Positions 47,468 through 59,500 of a stretch of DNA of 64,000 nt are shown here, in pieces. The stretch lies in the NCBI RefSeq assembly GCF_019578655.1, contig NC_063258.1, forward strand, positions 620,001 to 684,000. The letters are read 5' to 3'. This stretch comes from Ricinus communis. Taxonomy: Eukaryota; Streptophyta; Magnoliopsida; Malpighiales; Euphorbiaceae. Below the pieces are notes generated by a model. That model was not told the origin of the DNA and ran no database searches. It saw only the letters and a program-made list of their open reading frames with translations. Each line of letters starts with the position of its first letter. Position 1 is the stretch's first letter. The position numbers and the translations under genes are program-made.

Positions 47468-49222
47468 TGTAACACCCTTAGTTGTAATAATAATAATTAA
47501 GGAGGGTAGAATGTAACACCCTTGGGAAGTGTCGCGTGAGCAGCGACTTTCCGGCCCCGATCCGCCGCCTTCCGGCCACTTTCCGGCCAAAACTCTTGTA
47601 CTTGGACTCCAACTTGAGCTGTAGGCGCTCCGGATTGAATTCGACATGGCGGGACCGGTGTTTTCGGACGCCTTGAAATATTTTAATTTTTAACTCGGTA
47701 TAATTTTATTTTAGACTCTAAAAATTTTGTTTTAATATTAGAAAGTTATTGTGGCTATTAATTGCTTGTGTTGGGTAGTTTAAAAATAAATCAAATTAAA
47801 TTGTTTGGATTGTGGTGTTTTGGAGTCGGGAAAATATTAATGCAGTTCTTGTGGCTCCTGTTATTAAATTCCAGCATGTCCGATATGTTTTGGCAGTCCT
47901 GGACCCGTTTTACGGGGGGTAAATATCCGTAATTTAGGGAGGTTCACAAATTTCGTGAGAATCCTCGAGTCCAATTTAATTCTAGGCGGTCGACCTTAGG
48001 GTCTAAGTTTAGGAAAAATTTCGAATGTCTATTAATTGTATGTCTTTTGTTATTAGATAATTCGGCCTTCCTTGACTCCACCCGAGGCGTAGGGCCTGTG
48101 GAACGCATCAAATCATGAGTTAAAGTCACTTAATCGTTGCACTATTGCTAAGTCCGAATTTAATATGTTATTTTGAAAGTTTATGCATAATATGGTTATT
48201 AGTATCGCAACATAAATAATTTCAACTGGATTATTGAAGATAATATAAATATTATTAATAGTAATATTATAATAATATCAAATATTATCAATTTTCCACA
48301 TGAGTTGCATGATGTCTTACTTTAAAATTGTTAATCGTTATTTTGATATAGTTGAATGACTTCTTTAGACAATAATATTTATTAAATGTGGTGATTGCGA
48401 TTTGGGAAATGTGGCTTGTAGAACATGTCACTTTGATGGGTTACATCGGACGCGTCTTGCCGGTAATGATCATGGATATAAGGTTATTATGAATTTGTCG
48501 CCTGATCGAGCTTGCTCTAGAGTTCGAGTTGATTCACGGAGTTAAGGTCCCCGATCGAGCAATGCTCTCTGGCTTATTTGGAATTCAAGTGTTCAGTCGG
48601 AGGTAAGGACCTTGATCGAGCTTGCTCTTCGGCCAGACTGTTGGATTAAGAGAGCCGAAAGGCTACTAGAATTTGGGGTTTAGGGTTCTACTGAGCCACT
48701 CGTCCCGAAAAGAAAAGAAACAAAGATATTTTTTATTTATTTATTTATTTATTTATTTCATTATGGTATGATGACATCATGATTTCACATTTATGTTCGG
48801 GGGTTTGATATATGGACTCGAATAATTAATATTTCCTGTGAAGACTGCAATAGTCTCTAGATTATTTGATTTTATCTCACTCTAGACTCGGTTGTAATTT
48901 TTTCGGGTGATAGTTAAAGACCTTCGCCATCGCATTCGACAGTCCGACTTCTTCTTCTTGGACTTTTGTAATTATCTTGTACTTATATACTTGTCATTTT
49001 TACTCTAGAGTATCCGCAGTAGGAAATTTTAAAATTTATATAACTATTCTGACTTCTGTTGGTAGTATGATGATGTATTATGCAAGACAATTATGACTAC
49101 TTTATATTTGGTTAATTATATATATGGATTTGCGGGTTGGTAAGGCTTACTACGGGTTTCGGTGGCCTTAAGCCTACCCATTCCCTAGTGCCGGTCAAGG
49201 GCCCCCAAAGTGGGTCGTGACA
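47468..49222 (+). repeat. 3' LTR of the Tekay-like element, rearranged
   Basis: 1755 bp against 2101 bp for the 5' LTR. The first about 32 bases match the 5' LTR start. Then come a second PPT and LTR start (47497-47521) and a jump to the position matching about 40743 of the 5' LTR, so some 300 bp including the TA run and CT-rich block are missing. The rest is collinear, with clustered short indels in GC-rich stretches. Confidence 0.9.
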
Positions 49223-49227
49223 CTTCT
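49223..49227. other. Target site duplication CTTCT (right)
   Basis: Exact match to 40393-40397. Confidence 0.88.
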
Positions 49228-51720
49228 GCTATATGAGGTGAGCTGCATGGAGATGTAAATGTAGTGCAAGTGACAGTGAAGATCCCGAGTATATTCCTCT
49301 TAACAAGAGTGACATTGATGATGGCTTAGAAGATGATGACTTTAGCTTTAATGATGAAAAACACTTGTAAATTAGGAGAAATTGAGATGGGCAAGACAAC
49401 ATGAGCATGAATTTCATAAGTATGACAACAATAAGGCCATAAGTAAACCACTTACTAAATGGAAGAAGTCTGGAACTATTACAAGCTGGAAGAAAATAGC
49501 TACCAAAAAAGAGAGTTAAAAGGATTGTTGATAAAATTGTACCCCAAAAATCTATGGCAACTGATATATATAAGGCTGATAAGGAAAGAGTGGATATAAA
49601 CAGAATATCAGTCTTCAGATGATTCTATACTCACACCAATTTCAAGTGAAGAGGGTGATCTTAGTCCTCATGTGAGGAAAAGACCTAGGCCAAAGGTGTA
49701 CCATCCTAAATGTGACCATAAAACTTTACAATTTGAATTAGGGCTGAGATTCAAGGATGATATTGAGTGCAAGCTGCTATACAGAGGTGGGTCATTGTTA
49801 ATGGCCATATTTTTCATTGGGATAAGAGTGGTTGTGGAAAATTAGATGTAAGGTGTGTGTAAGGTTGTACATGGAGGTTATGTGCAGTAGAGATGCAAGA
49901 TGAGAACACTTTTATGATTAGGACCTTGTATGGGGAGCATAATTATGTAAAAGAAAGTTATAACAAACAAATTAATCCAGAATGGCTTGCAAAGGAGTAT
50001 TTGGCTACTATTAAAAGAACCCTTATTTTGGAGTAAAGTAAATAGAAGATAATATGATGCTAACATATAATTGTAATATGACTTTGATGACATGTTACAG
50101 AGCCAAATAGAAGGCTCTCAACATTTTTAGAGGTAGCTTTCAAGAGCACTATGCTAAGTTATATGCAGTTGAACTTCAAAGAGTTGTAGTAGATGATAAG
50201 TATAGATGTGTTTTCTAGAGATTTGCTGGTTGTAGATTAATTTTAGGATTTGATGCTTGCTTTTTAAAGACAATGTTAGGAGGGGGCCCTAGGAGCTGCA
50301 GTAGCCAAAGATGCTAATAATAAAATGTTTCTAGTGGCTTGGGCAGTGGTGGAGCATAAAAATGAAGCCACGTTGACATAGTTTATGCAGATTTTATTTG
50401 AAGATCTAGGAGTGATGGATGGCTTAGGTTGGTCTTTTATTACTGACCAATATAAGATAACTGTGTGGACCAACTTTTTAACTTTATGTAGTAATAAAAA
50501 TTTTACTTTAATGACACTGTGCTTGTATAAGTTGTGTGAGTTAATGGCATTTTTTAATGCTTACTTCTTGCAGGAACTTATAAATGTATTGAGAAAGTTA
50601 GCACTAAATGCAAAGATGAAAAATTGTACCAGACATATTTATACCAACTGGAAAAAGGAGTATAGTGGTCCTAAATTCAAGAAGTTGTTTTGGGATACTG
50701 CAAAGAGCACATATGAAGCATAGTATCATTCCAAATTGAAGGACCTAAAAGATGAATCTATTGAAGCATATGAGGCATTTCTAGAGAAAAATCCAACTGT
50801 TTTTTGTAAGTCTTTTATTTCTATTTGAGTTAGGAGTGATGTAATAGACAATAATATTTGTGAAACTTTCAATGGGTATATTGTCAAGTCTAGGATAAAA
50901 TCCACAATTGTCTTAAGATTAGAAAAAAATTTAAAAAAATAAAAAAATTGGTGAAGTTCTGTAAGCTCAAACCTGCTGTGGGTAGAAAGTATGAGATCAC
51001 ATTCTTTGAAGAGAGATATGTTGTTGATTTATTAACTAGGACTCATACTTGTAGGCTTGGAAATTGAATGGGGTTCCTTGTTGTCACACCATAACTTGTA
51101 TCTACTACCTTAGGAAGGACCCTATTGATTATGTTGATGGATTTTATTGTATAACTCAGTACTTGGTTGCTTATCAATAATCATTACCTTCCCTAAACGG
51201 ACCAAAAAATTAGCCCATAGTGACTGAAAATCCCATATACCCACCTGTGTTTATCAAGCCATCTGGTAGGCCCAAGCTTAATAGGAGAAAGGCTCATGAA
51301 TAAGAGAAAAAGAACCCTCACAAGATGCCTATAACTAGTGTAGAAATGAAATGTCAAATTTGCTTCAAGTTTGGACATAACAAGAAAACATGTCCCAATA
51401 AGGATGCTACAGCCAACACTTTTATTGTATCAAAATCTAAGGTATGGATTGAACTATATGTTTATTTATGTCATTTGGTAATGGATATATGTTCATGCTT
51501 GTTTGACCAACATTTCTGTTAATACCTCTCATTAATGTTAAGAAAAACCTAGAAGGCCAAAGAAAGAGGGCACTGCCTAAGCAAATAAGATAAGGACAAT
51601 GCCAACAGTAAGGAATGTTCAACCTAGGCTAAGAAAACTTGGTGGACCAGTTGATCCTGAGGTGGTTAATGAGTTTAGAGAGAGACATCAAGTATAAGAT
51701 ATTACTATTGTGTATGTTGA
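49228..51720 (+). pseudogene. Mutator-like (MULE, MURA-type) transposase, 3' part
   Basis: Order of domains: a MuDR-type zinc/DNA-binding domain near 49730-50000 (GLRFKDDIECKLLYR, CTWRLCAVEMQDENTFMIRT), a MULE transposase domain near 50270-50470 (AVAKDANNKMFLVAWAVVEH, ILFEDLGVMDGLGWSFITDQ), a SWIM zinc domain near 51040-51110 (HTCRLGN then, after a shift, GVPCCHTITC), and a C-terminal CCHC knuckle at 51352-51393 (CQICFKFGHNKKTC). The transposase would cut and move Mutator elements. Stops and frameshifts make it inactive even without the gypsy insertion. Terminal inverted repeats were not identified. Confidence 0.85.
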
Positions 51721-54168
51721 TTGACCTAGGTATAATATCTTCTAAAAATGGTTGTTTATACTACTTGCAAACTCAATAAGGATATGGTTTGAGGATTTTT
51801 ACTGATAGTGGAAATACGTATTCTTATTTTTGCTTTTTTTGGGTGTGTATTCTGCATATTTGAATTTAAAAAAATTATTGATTATACATGCAATTTTATT
51901 TTGTCAAATAATACTTGGATGTTTAGAGAAATTAATAAAATTATGCGTATTTTCTTTTAAGTTCAAAAGGGAGGCAAACATCCTAGAAAACAATAATTAG
52001 AACAACAATAAGGTATATTCTTCTCACTTTGATCAAGCATATATTAGAACTAAAAACTTTTTGAATCCACGGATATAACCTTTTCTTTTTCTCTTCCTGG
52101 TATTCTTTTTTTTGGATGTTTTGAAAACTTCTCGAGTGAGGTTCATTGAATATGTATGAATTCTTTCTAATGAATAATAAGGTAAATATTTTCTTTTCCA
52201 ATTACAAATTCATTAAATATACGGATGAAGGTAGTATGTTTTTTATATAAATATTTCCATCTGGATAAATTTTACTATAAAAAATGTGTTTTTAAGAAGT
52301 CATCATGCTTGAAAAAGAATATCAAGAATATATTTTATACATATATTCATATTTAACATGTTTAAGAATTTGAAATTTTGCCTCTTTGCTACTATCATTG
52401 AGTCTTGTGATTTCTTTGTTCCTAAAAGAAGAATTTTTTTTTGGTTTCGTTTTATTTTTTTAACCAATTCTTTTTATTTTTTTAAATCTTTCCCTTCTAA
52501 TAATTTTCTTAATACCTTCACAGGCGCAGATCTTCTCAAGTTTTGACATTTGTTCGAATCTCTTGTGGACTTGTCTTCATTTTTAATACCTTATTCTTTG
52601 ATTAAATTGGGTAAATAAGATGTGATATATTATTATTTATTGGTTATTAATGGTTGCTTCTGGATGTTACTATTTTAGGTATTACAATTGCATGTCGATT
52701 CTATTGCTCTTTTGTTATAATTTAGAGAACTGTTAGTTTGATATAGCCTTCTGTTTTTGGGCTGATAAGTTCTATTGTGATTTTGCTTAATATTTTGGGA
52801 CTGCCTGGTTGCAGTTATTGCTTATATGGCTCTACCTCACACTTTGCTTACTCTTCTGTAATTTTAATATCATTCAATAAGGTTATTGTTTGGATGATTA
52901 GATTGATGTTGCTAAATTGCTATTAGACTTTAGATCCATGTTTTTCTATTCTTTTATTCTAATGCTACTTCTTTCTTACTTATTTTTTCTTACAGTTTAT
53001 ATATTTTTACTATTTGTGGTCCTAAATCAACCATAGGGTGGCATCTTCAACTGCTGATAAGTTATATACGTGCTTTATAGTTGGTGCTAGCCTCAACATT
53101 ATATAAAAGTTGCACATGTGCTTCATAATTAGTGCTAGCTTTTGGTATAGTTGTTCTCTTTTAGCTTTCATCGTGTAGATTTTATTATTTTACTATGTAG
53201 TTTGGAGTATATTATATACAGTGGTTGAGATTAACATTTAGATCTATAGTTTAAACTGTATTTTGGATTTTAAATGCTTAAATACATTATATATAATTTA
53301 TATCAAGAGAATCGAATTTACTGTCACTTGTATTCACTATTATAAGCAGCTTATGATAAATTAATTAATATAAAAAGTCTCTTTTATGCAAATACATTGT
53401 CATAAGAATCTTACATTAGTTTTTGTTCCCTCTACTTCCCATTTTTGGCAAGTGTATTCACTAATACTTGAAGCATGCATGCCCACTTTCATGTATTATA
53501 TCAAATTCATTTTATTAGATTATGATTAAAATAACAATTTTGTTCATGACTCGTAATCTCATTGCTATATACTAATAAAATTAAACAGTGTCCATGCTAA
53601 TTGATTTATTAGTGTTCTGCCAATTGGCAATTTCTAACTGTTTTATTACTTGAATAATTAACATTATAGAAATTACTGTAGGTCTTAATAGTAAGAATTA
53701 ACCAAAATTGATACATAAACAATCAATGTTGCTTGAAAAAGAAAATTGTTCTACTACTTATATATATAGGATGAAACAATAATTTAAGAAAATTAATAGA
53801 TTATATAAATTATTATGTTAGAGTATGCATATTGAATATTCAAAAAATTATTGTATTTCATGACCAAAGATTTTATAATTAGTGCGTGATTATATTTTTT
53901 ATTAAAATTCTATTAAAATTCTCAGGCTAAAATGTCAATTTGCTCTTGAATTTAGAATCAATAGATAATTAGTTTAGATTTTAATTTATTGGCAAATTTA
54001 TCCAGTAACTTGAATTTAGAATCAATAGATAGTTAGTTCAGATTCTAATTTATTGGCAAATTTATTGAGTAACTTGATAAAAATGGTTAATTCAACTCAA
54101 TCATAAGACTTACCCGTTCAATTTAGTCATGGAACTTTATACTAAATATCAAATTATTTAGTTAAAGT
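51721..54168. other. AT-rich spacer
   Basis: No conserved frame seen. It contains the 64-bp tandem duplication at 53945. The frames 51983-52201 (-) and 52358-52546 (+) are low-complexity. Confidence 0.55.
53945..54072. repeat. 64-bp tandem duplication
   Basis: 'cttgaatttagaatcaatag' begins at 53945 and again at 54009. The following 'atttattggcaaattta' is shared by both units. Confidence 0.8.
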
Positions 54169-54178
54169 AAATTATTTA
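54169..54178. other. Target site duplication AAATTATTTA (left)
   Basis: A 10-bp perfect match to 54633-54642. Confidence 0.85.
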
Positions 54179-54632
54179 GGGTAAATTGCCCAGCTGGTAC
54201 CAATCCTATAGACCATATTTTAAATTGATACCAATAAATTGATATCAATACTTTAATTTGAATCTAATTGGTACCCAAAGTATATCAATTTAGGACAGCT
54301 CTCCAATTTCCGACCAATTGATGTTGATTTGGTTCTGAAAAGATATATTCCGTTTGATTCTCCGCCTCAGCATGTGCTATGTCATTAAGGGAAGTTAGGG
54401 AGTGGGACTCGCTGGCTGATTGGACTGACTTTTACGACATAGCACATGCTGAAGCGGAGAATCAAACAGAATATACCTTCTTAAATTGCCAAATCAGCAT
54501 CATTTGGCCGAAAATTGGAAAGCTGCTCTATATACTTTCATGTAGGTTGAGTACCAATTAGATTCAAATTAAAGTATTAGTATCAATTTGAAATATGGTC
54601 CAAATGATTGGTACCAAATTGGCAATTTATCC
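54179..54632. mobile_element. Foldback MITE, probably Mutator-type
   Basis: 454 bp, flanked by a perfect 10-bp duplication. Its ends are inverted: left GGGTAAATTGCC...TGGTACCAATC, right GATTGGTACCA...GGCAATTTATCC. The inverted match extends inward over most of its length, for example 'agcatgtgctatgtc' against 'gacatagcacatgct' near the centre. A duplication of 9-10 bp points to Mutator-type mobilisation. The small frame 54379-54561 across the centre is not a gene. Confidence 0.88.
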
Positions 54633-54642
54633 AAATTATTTA
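54633..54642. other. Target site duplication AAATTATTTA (right)
   Basis: Match to 54169-54178. Confidence 0.85.
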
Positions 54643-56460
54643 TTTTTAACCTAATTTAGTCATATTATTTAACAAAAATAATTAAATAATATTTTTAATT
54701 TAAATAATTTTATCGAACTCATATAAAATTTTACTTTTATAAAAATAGAATATTTTTTTCATTTTAACAATATTTAGTTTTAATTTCTATTAAAAAGAAT
54801 AATTTAAAAGTATAATATTATATGAGTTTAGTAATATTATTTAATTTAGTTTTTAATTAAAAATTATCTAATTATTTTATTAGATAATTAAAGTAAATTA
54901 TGTTAAGTTAAATAATTTTTCTTTAAATCGATAAATAATTATTTTTATAAAATTGATATTTAATATACAACTTAAGAATCAAATTTAATTTTTTATTAAT
55001 TAAATATTTAATTGAGATGAATTGACTATTTTTATCAAATTGCTAAATAAACTAATTAAAAAATTAAAAAATAAGGTATATGCCTATTGGCTCAAGCTCA
55101 AGAAGTAAATTGGCATTTTAACTTAAATTTTTTACATATAAATAATATAAAATAATTAGAGCTAAATATATTTAACCGCAGCATTGTACGGATACTTTAC
55201 TATTTAAATATATAAGTGTCAAGTATTTTTAATAGAACTAAATTTTAAAAAGTAATAAAATCTTATTATTTTTTGTTACAACAAAATTAATTCAACTATT
55301 TTATATTTTAAAATGTAATAAAAAAATATCAATAAAATTTTTTAATAAAAAATAAAAAATAAAAAATAAAAGAAAGTAAATTTCTAAAATGCCAATTGAG
55401 TAGTATGATCAAATTTATTATTATTATTATTATTATTATTACTTTTTCTTTTCTCACAATCCCATCTTTCTTAAGAGTCAACAACCATAAACACCTCCAT
55501 TGTCCCCATCACTAAAGCATGAACACTCACGGTTTGCTCCACTCTTCCTTTACTGTTATTAAGCACAAGCCTCGACTTAATGGACCTTCACCTTTTGCCT
55601 ACAATTTTTTCTTTCTTTTTTTAGTCCTACTCTATTGTTGCTTTAGTTAGTGTCATTCAATTCAATCAAATATAAATTATTTGAATTCTAAACCTTTTTT
55701 TATCATTTTAAGACAAATGAATCCTATTTATAAACTTTTTGAAGGAATCCAGTATTTATTTTGGTTTCAAAAATATATGAAAGAGTTCTATCTTCATATT
55801 CCTAACATAAAAAAATTCCTAGTTTTTAGTTTGATTCTGTTTTTTTAGATTTGGATATAGTTAAGCTAAAAAGTTTAAAAACTATCCTAAATGGACCAAA
55901 TATTTAATTTTTTAGGTATGCGGCGGTAAATTTACCTTTTTTTCTATTTTTCCTTTAGAAAAAAAAGATAAAAGTTACGATAAATTCTTAGTCAAGACAC
56001 AATTAAACTTTTAAATTTCATAATAGCTTAATTATAAATTTTTAAATTTAAAAATAAAATAATTTTATTATTAAAACTAATTTTTTTATTATTTGTGTTG
56101 ATTTTTTATTATTAAAATAAAAAATAATTTATTAGATTTTTACCTATTAAAAAGTAAAATTGAAATTTATTTACATGAATAAAATAGAAGTTAGAAAAAG
56201 ATAAAATGATTTATTTTGTGCTTTTAACTAACTAAATCTCATGCTATTATATGGTAAAATAAATAAAATTCGCTTGAACTATTTAATTGTTCCGTTTTTC
56301 AAACTTTAGGGATGTAATTGAGTTATTTTAGAATTTAAGAGATTAATTGTATTTTGGCAGAAAATTCGGTGACTAATATTAACCTTCTGCCAAAGAAAAG
56401 AGAAGAAAAACCAAATAAGCATTGCTCTAAAAATTAAAAGAGGGAAAAAAAAAAACAAAG
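54643..56460. other. AT-rich spacer and WDR75 promoter region
   Basis: No conserved frame. An (ATT)n microsatellite lies at 55414-55441. The last 100 bases before the WDR75 start include 'gggtttagttagggc' (56460-56474) and a (TC)n leader run near 56513-56527. Confidence 0.55.
55414..55441. repeat. (ATT)n microsatellite
   Basis: About nine ATT units in AT-rich spacer. Confidence 0.85.
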
Positions 56461-56560
56461 GGTTTAGTTAGGGCTTTTGCCTGTCGATTATAAGCAGCTA
56501 AACATAAGTTTCTCTCTCTCTCTCTCCCCTTCCTTTGGAACGGAAACAGTCCTCCTAGCC

Positions 56561-59500
56561 ATGATAACCGGCGGCAAGAGCTACGTCACATCACCGCCAG
56601 CATTCTCCAACGACGCCAAACGACTTCTCGTTTGCTCTGGCAACTCTGTCTCCATCTTTAGCACTGCCACTGGCTTACAGGTTCCTTTCTCCCTCTTTTT
56701 TTTCTTTTTTTTTTTATAATTCTTTCTATCATATATTTATTCTCTGAACACATCATTTTACTCATTTAGATTTAAATTTGGTATTTTCATTTGCAGGTTG
56801 CATCGCTGGAAGGCCATACGGCTCTCGTGACAAGGGTAATAGTGGTACCAGCGACGAGTAAGATACTGTGTTATTGTTGGACGGCGTCGCTTGATGGGAC
56901 TATTCGGTATTGGGATTTTTCGGTTCCGGAATTAATCAAGACAGTTGATATTAAGTTCCCCATATTCTCCATGGTAATTAATTATAAGCTGCAAAGTATT
57001 TAAATTTTTAAATCCACATTTGTATCACTTGTGCCTGCTTGATTTATTCATTAGTTTGATTTTTTGTATTTTAAATCCCCATTGTGTTCATATTGATTCA
57101 AATTACCTGCTTCTCTCTGAAAGCAGTTTTCAGAATTCAAAGGAACAATTTTTTTGGTTGAAAAGCACTTTTGTCCACCACAATGGGAGGAGTTTTTTTA
57201 TGTATCAACATTTCCTTTTATCTCTTCTGCTTACACTTTTTAGGATAAATGCTGATTTATTAAATATATTTTTTTCTTTTTCTTCTGTAATATCTGGTTG
57301 CCAGGTTATTCCATCTCTACTAAGCCAACAAGCTGAGACAAATGAAAAACGGTCTAAACTATTTGCTTATGTGTCTATTGAAAATACTAAAGAGACAGAA
57401 GATCAGTCTAAATCTTTACGTGGACTAATCAAGAAATGTAACTTGACTGATTCTCGACTTCTTGGTGGAGTAACTCTGACAGAGGTAGAATTTCATGTTA
57501 TTCAGTTCTCTAGATACTATACTGTTATTCTATTGTGCATTATGTTATTTCTATCTTAAACACTTACCTTTTTCAAGTTTTGAGGGCTGGAGAAGTAATT
57601 TGAAGTTAGAAATTATGTAGTACATCAAATTAGTTTAAAGTTCATCTCTGTATGAATGAATGTGAGACTATGTGCTTTTGACTTGTTTATTTTGGGTATG
57701 GATAACCAGATCAAAGAGAATAAAAAAAAAACTAAGTATTTAACAAGTATAGACTAAATTATTTGCTGCTAAGGCAATTAAGAGATTGGTGAAAGAGTAA
57801 AATTAGCTGTAGTTTTAACCAGTAAATCTATGCGTGTCTTGTGCCTATCAAAGTTTTTATGGCTGTTGCTATGTGCTAAAGCTCTATGCTTCCAGAACCA
57901 GAAGATTGTAGGAAATGCGTACAGAAATCCTAACCTGTAGCTGCGTCCAATATGTCCAAGTATCTTATGATGCGTTTTATCCAAGCATTTGAAATCTAAT
58001 ATTTTATGCTCTCTGTTTAGTACGCTCTATATGTTGTGTAGGGTTTATTATGCTCTCCTGACCTTTTGACTTTGACAGACAAAGCAACCACAATTTATAA
58101 CTATTAGCCCATCTGGAAAATATTTTGGCATCTGGACCAAGCGCAAGCTCCACATATGGATTGTTCCTAGCACAGATTCTGAACGTGCAATAGTTAAGAA
58201 GATCACACTGCATCATACAAGAAACATGACAGTTGTTGCATTCCACCCAACTCAAAAAATTGTTGCTGCAGGAGATGTGACTGGTAGAATTTTGATTTGG
58301 AGGGGGTTTGGAAATAGATCATTTGGTGTAAATGATATATTAATGAGTGGAATTTCAATGAATAATGATGAAGAAAGACCTGGAGTGAGGGGTGATGATG
58401 ATGCAGAGTCTTGCACCACATGGCATTGGCATCCTTCTGAAGTAAATGTCCTCTCTTTCTCTTCTGATGGAGCCTATTTGTATTCAGGTACAGAAACTAT
58501 AATATATAATTGGGTAAAACCTTGTTTGGTCTCGTATTCTTGTAGTCTGACTAAACTACAGGCTTCAATGAGGGAAATGGTTGGTCTAGCTATTCCTTGG
58601 AGTTGTCAATAATAAAAGTTTGATTTATAGTGATTCACATGCCAAATGTACTGGAAATTTCAGTGGTATAGCTAATGTGGACCGTGTGTTAGTGACATCT
58701 CATTTTTATATAATACGCATATGCTACAAACTTTGCAATAGTGTCATGTCATTTTTCCTTTCAGAAACTAGTTGAAAGGTGTGTCGCTGTTGCAATCAGA
58801 ACTCATAGGAGATGATGCTTAATTACCTTATGGTTATTGAAAATGTCAGATAATAATTGGCACGGATTACTTTAATGATTGTTTATTGTAAATGTAATGG
58901 CTTGCCCCTCTTCACTGTATATTTGTTCATGTTCAAAGTTATGGTGTTCAGGTGGGAAGGAAGGAGTTCTTGTGGTTTGGCAACTAGACACAGGGAAGAA
59001 GAAATTTTTACCAAGAATTGGATCTCCACTCCTATATTACACGGACTCTACAGATCCTTCACTTTCCTCAGTGAGTGGAATACATTTGTAGGGCAATAGA
59101 ATTCTGGAACTAGTTTTACTAAAATAATGTTCCTTAGATATCTTGTGCAGATAATCAAATTCATATATTGAAAATGCCTTCCATGGGAATTTTGAAGTCC
59201 ATTTCTGGGATCAAGGTTAGTTATGATCTGTTTACAAAACTTTAATAGCTTGTTTATATCTGATTGTCCATTCCCTTGTGCACCATCTCTGCATATTTGA
59301 TTGCATATGATAAATAGTAAGCTTTATGATATCTAAAATGGGAAATATAAATCGTTTTGATTAGGATGAGGATAGAAGGTGATGGGTTTAGGAACAGAAA
59401 ATGAAGGGTCTAGGAACAAAGGAAAAAGAAATGAAGGAAGAAGGGATGATTTAGAGAGTAATGGATGCATAGAGAGAAATTAAGGCCACTTCTTTGTTTA

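Larger units (their letters stand above)
40398..49222 (+). mobile_element. Tekay-like Ty3/gypsy retrotransposon nested in a MULE
   Basis: LTRs at 40398-42498 and 47468-49222 start TGTAACACCCTT and end GTCGTGACA. A CTTCT duplication flanks them, a tRNA-Met PBS follows the 5' LTR, and a PPT precedes the 3' LTR. Gag, protease, RT, RNase H, integrase and a chromodomain-like tail follow in Ty3/gypsy order. The long LTR, the TGTAACACCC start and the chromodomain-like end fit the Tekay/Del chromovirus lineage. Coding sequence is split into at least eight open pieces. The element is somewhat GC-richer than its surroundings. Confidence 0.93.

Noticed and set aside
54379..54561. 60-codon open frame
   Set aside because: It lies across the centre of the foldback MITE. 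No coding features.
57020..57559. 179-codon open frame
   Set aside because: Its last part is real WDR75 exon 3 (57305-57484); the rest is intron sequence read through.
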